A DNA stretch of 64,000 bases. Origin: Pleurocapsa sp. PCC 7319. Its GTDB lineage: Bacteria; Cyanobacteriota; Cyanobacteriia; Cyanobacteriales; Xenococcaceae. The position numbers and the translations under genes were made by a program. The first letter of the stretch is position 1; every line of letters starts with the position of its first letter. Positions 63,675-64,000 of the stretch are shown piece after piece. Below the pieces are notes generated by a model. That model did not search any database, was not told where the DNA came from, and saw only the letters and a program-made list of their open reading frames with translations. The stretch is taken from assembly GCF_000332195.1 (NCBI RefSeq), contig NZ_KB235922.1, forward strand, positions 4,747,322 to 4,811,321, read 5' to 3'.

Positions 63675-64000
63675 TTATGGCAGTATTTCCACAATTCCTG
63701 TCTGACCATTAATCCTGACTTTTTGACCATCTTGAAAAATTTGAGTAGCATTAGCCAGATCCATAACCGCGGGAATGTTGTATTCTCTGGCAACAATTGC
63801 TCCATGAGACAGTCGACCACCCACTTCTGAGATTAAGCCACCTGCGCGAGCTAAAATTGGTGACCAACCTGCGTCAGTGTAGGGAACAACAATGATAGTC
63901 TGTTTATCAATTTGAGTAGCTTGTTGAAGACTAGATATAACTCGAACTACTCCTTCTATCTGACCAGTACTAGTACCAATCCCCTGCATTTTTTGCTGAG
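63675..64000 (-). CDS. PEP-utilising enzyme, C-terminal part (runs off window)
   Basis: The frame is open to the right edge and covers at least 108 residues, with no start in the window required. It carries the phosphohistidine swivel domain: ARAGGLISEVGGRLSHGAIVARE with the His, then YNIPAVMDLANAT. This is the end of a PEP synthase/PPDK-type or related protein. The full size and the partner domains lie outside. Confidence 0.85.
   Translation of the reverse strand, partial: QQKMQGIGTSTGQIEGVVRVISSLQQATQIDKQTIIVVPYTDAGWSPILARAGGLISEVGGRLSHGAIVAREYNIPAVMDLANATQIFQDGQKVRINGQTGIVEILP

Noticed and set aside
1-64000. tRNA, rRNA or riboswitch genes
   Set aside because: I looked through the larger gaps for cloverleaf-type or known riboswitch cores and found none; a covariance search would be decisive.

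Overview
The window is chromosomal DNA from a cyanobacterium, most likely a unicellular or baeocyte-forming coccoid of the Pleurocapsa/Stanieria/Xenococcus type; that lineage call is inference from overall gene flavour. Direct support for a cyanobacterium: orange carotenoid protein and fluorescence recovery protein, a Psb34-like photosystem II peptide, Ycf37, a Tab2-family protein, DUF1830 and Zur/FurB, an AT-rich background, abundant HIP1 octamers (GCGATCGC) and dispersed heptanucleotide tandem repeats (STRR type).

Layout. 0-7.5 kb: a partial membrane protein, ssb, then an exopolysaccharide/glycan set (ArnT-like GT39, GT4 glycosyltransferase, initiating sugar-phosphate transferase, GDP-mannose dehydratase, GDP-fucose synthase). 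7.7-12.2 kb: small TPR and membrane proteins, DUF456, an M48 protease, a SulP transporter and a repeat-riddled ORF. 12.5-15.6 kb: a TetR regulator with matching operators in front of itself and of a thioredoxin-reductase-like flavoprotein operon that ends in a truncated flavin-fold gene. 15.8-18.2 kb: two MscS channels. 18.3-19.6 kb: a TnpB-only IS200/IS605-type element. 19.7-22.5 kb: a four-PAS hybrid kinase. 24-26 kb: rpsB-tsf. 27.5-39 kb: mostly housekeeping (Tab2, Ycf37, aroA, Crp-type regulator, ribBA) with a Cys-repeat YHS protein, a lone HyuB and a 5'-truncated kinase.

39-50 kb: a tail-anchored receiver protein, a Na+/H+ antiporter, then a light-stress neighbourhood (FRP, OCP, DICT-GAF histidine kinase, pentapeptide protein, Psb34-like peptide, FtsH). 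50-54.5 kb: zur, purS-purQ, a hexose-6-phosphate mutarotase, and a YefM-YoeB toxin-antitoxin module lying between two remnants of an avtA-like aminotransferase. 54.5-64 kb: lnt, Uma2, argS, a divergent Ser/Thr kinase, pmbA/TldD, a frameshifted four-helix-bundle gene followed by an 18-copy heptamer satellite, a CNNM/CorC-like protein and the C-terminal end of a PEP-utilising enzyme.

I see no rRNA, tRNA or CRISPR array and no clearly new multi-gene system. The best leads are the TetR operator pair and its flavoprotein operon, the tail-anchored receiver/coiled-coil protein, the OCP/FRP/DICT-kinase neighbourhood, the TA module between duplicated gene remnants, and the heptamer repeats that overlap gene starts and stops.
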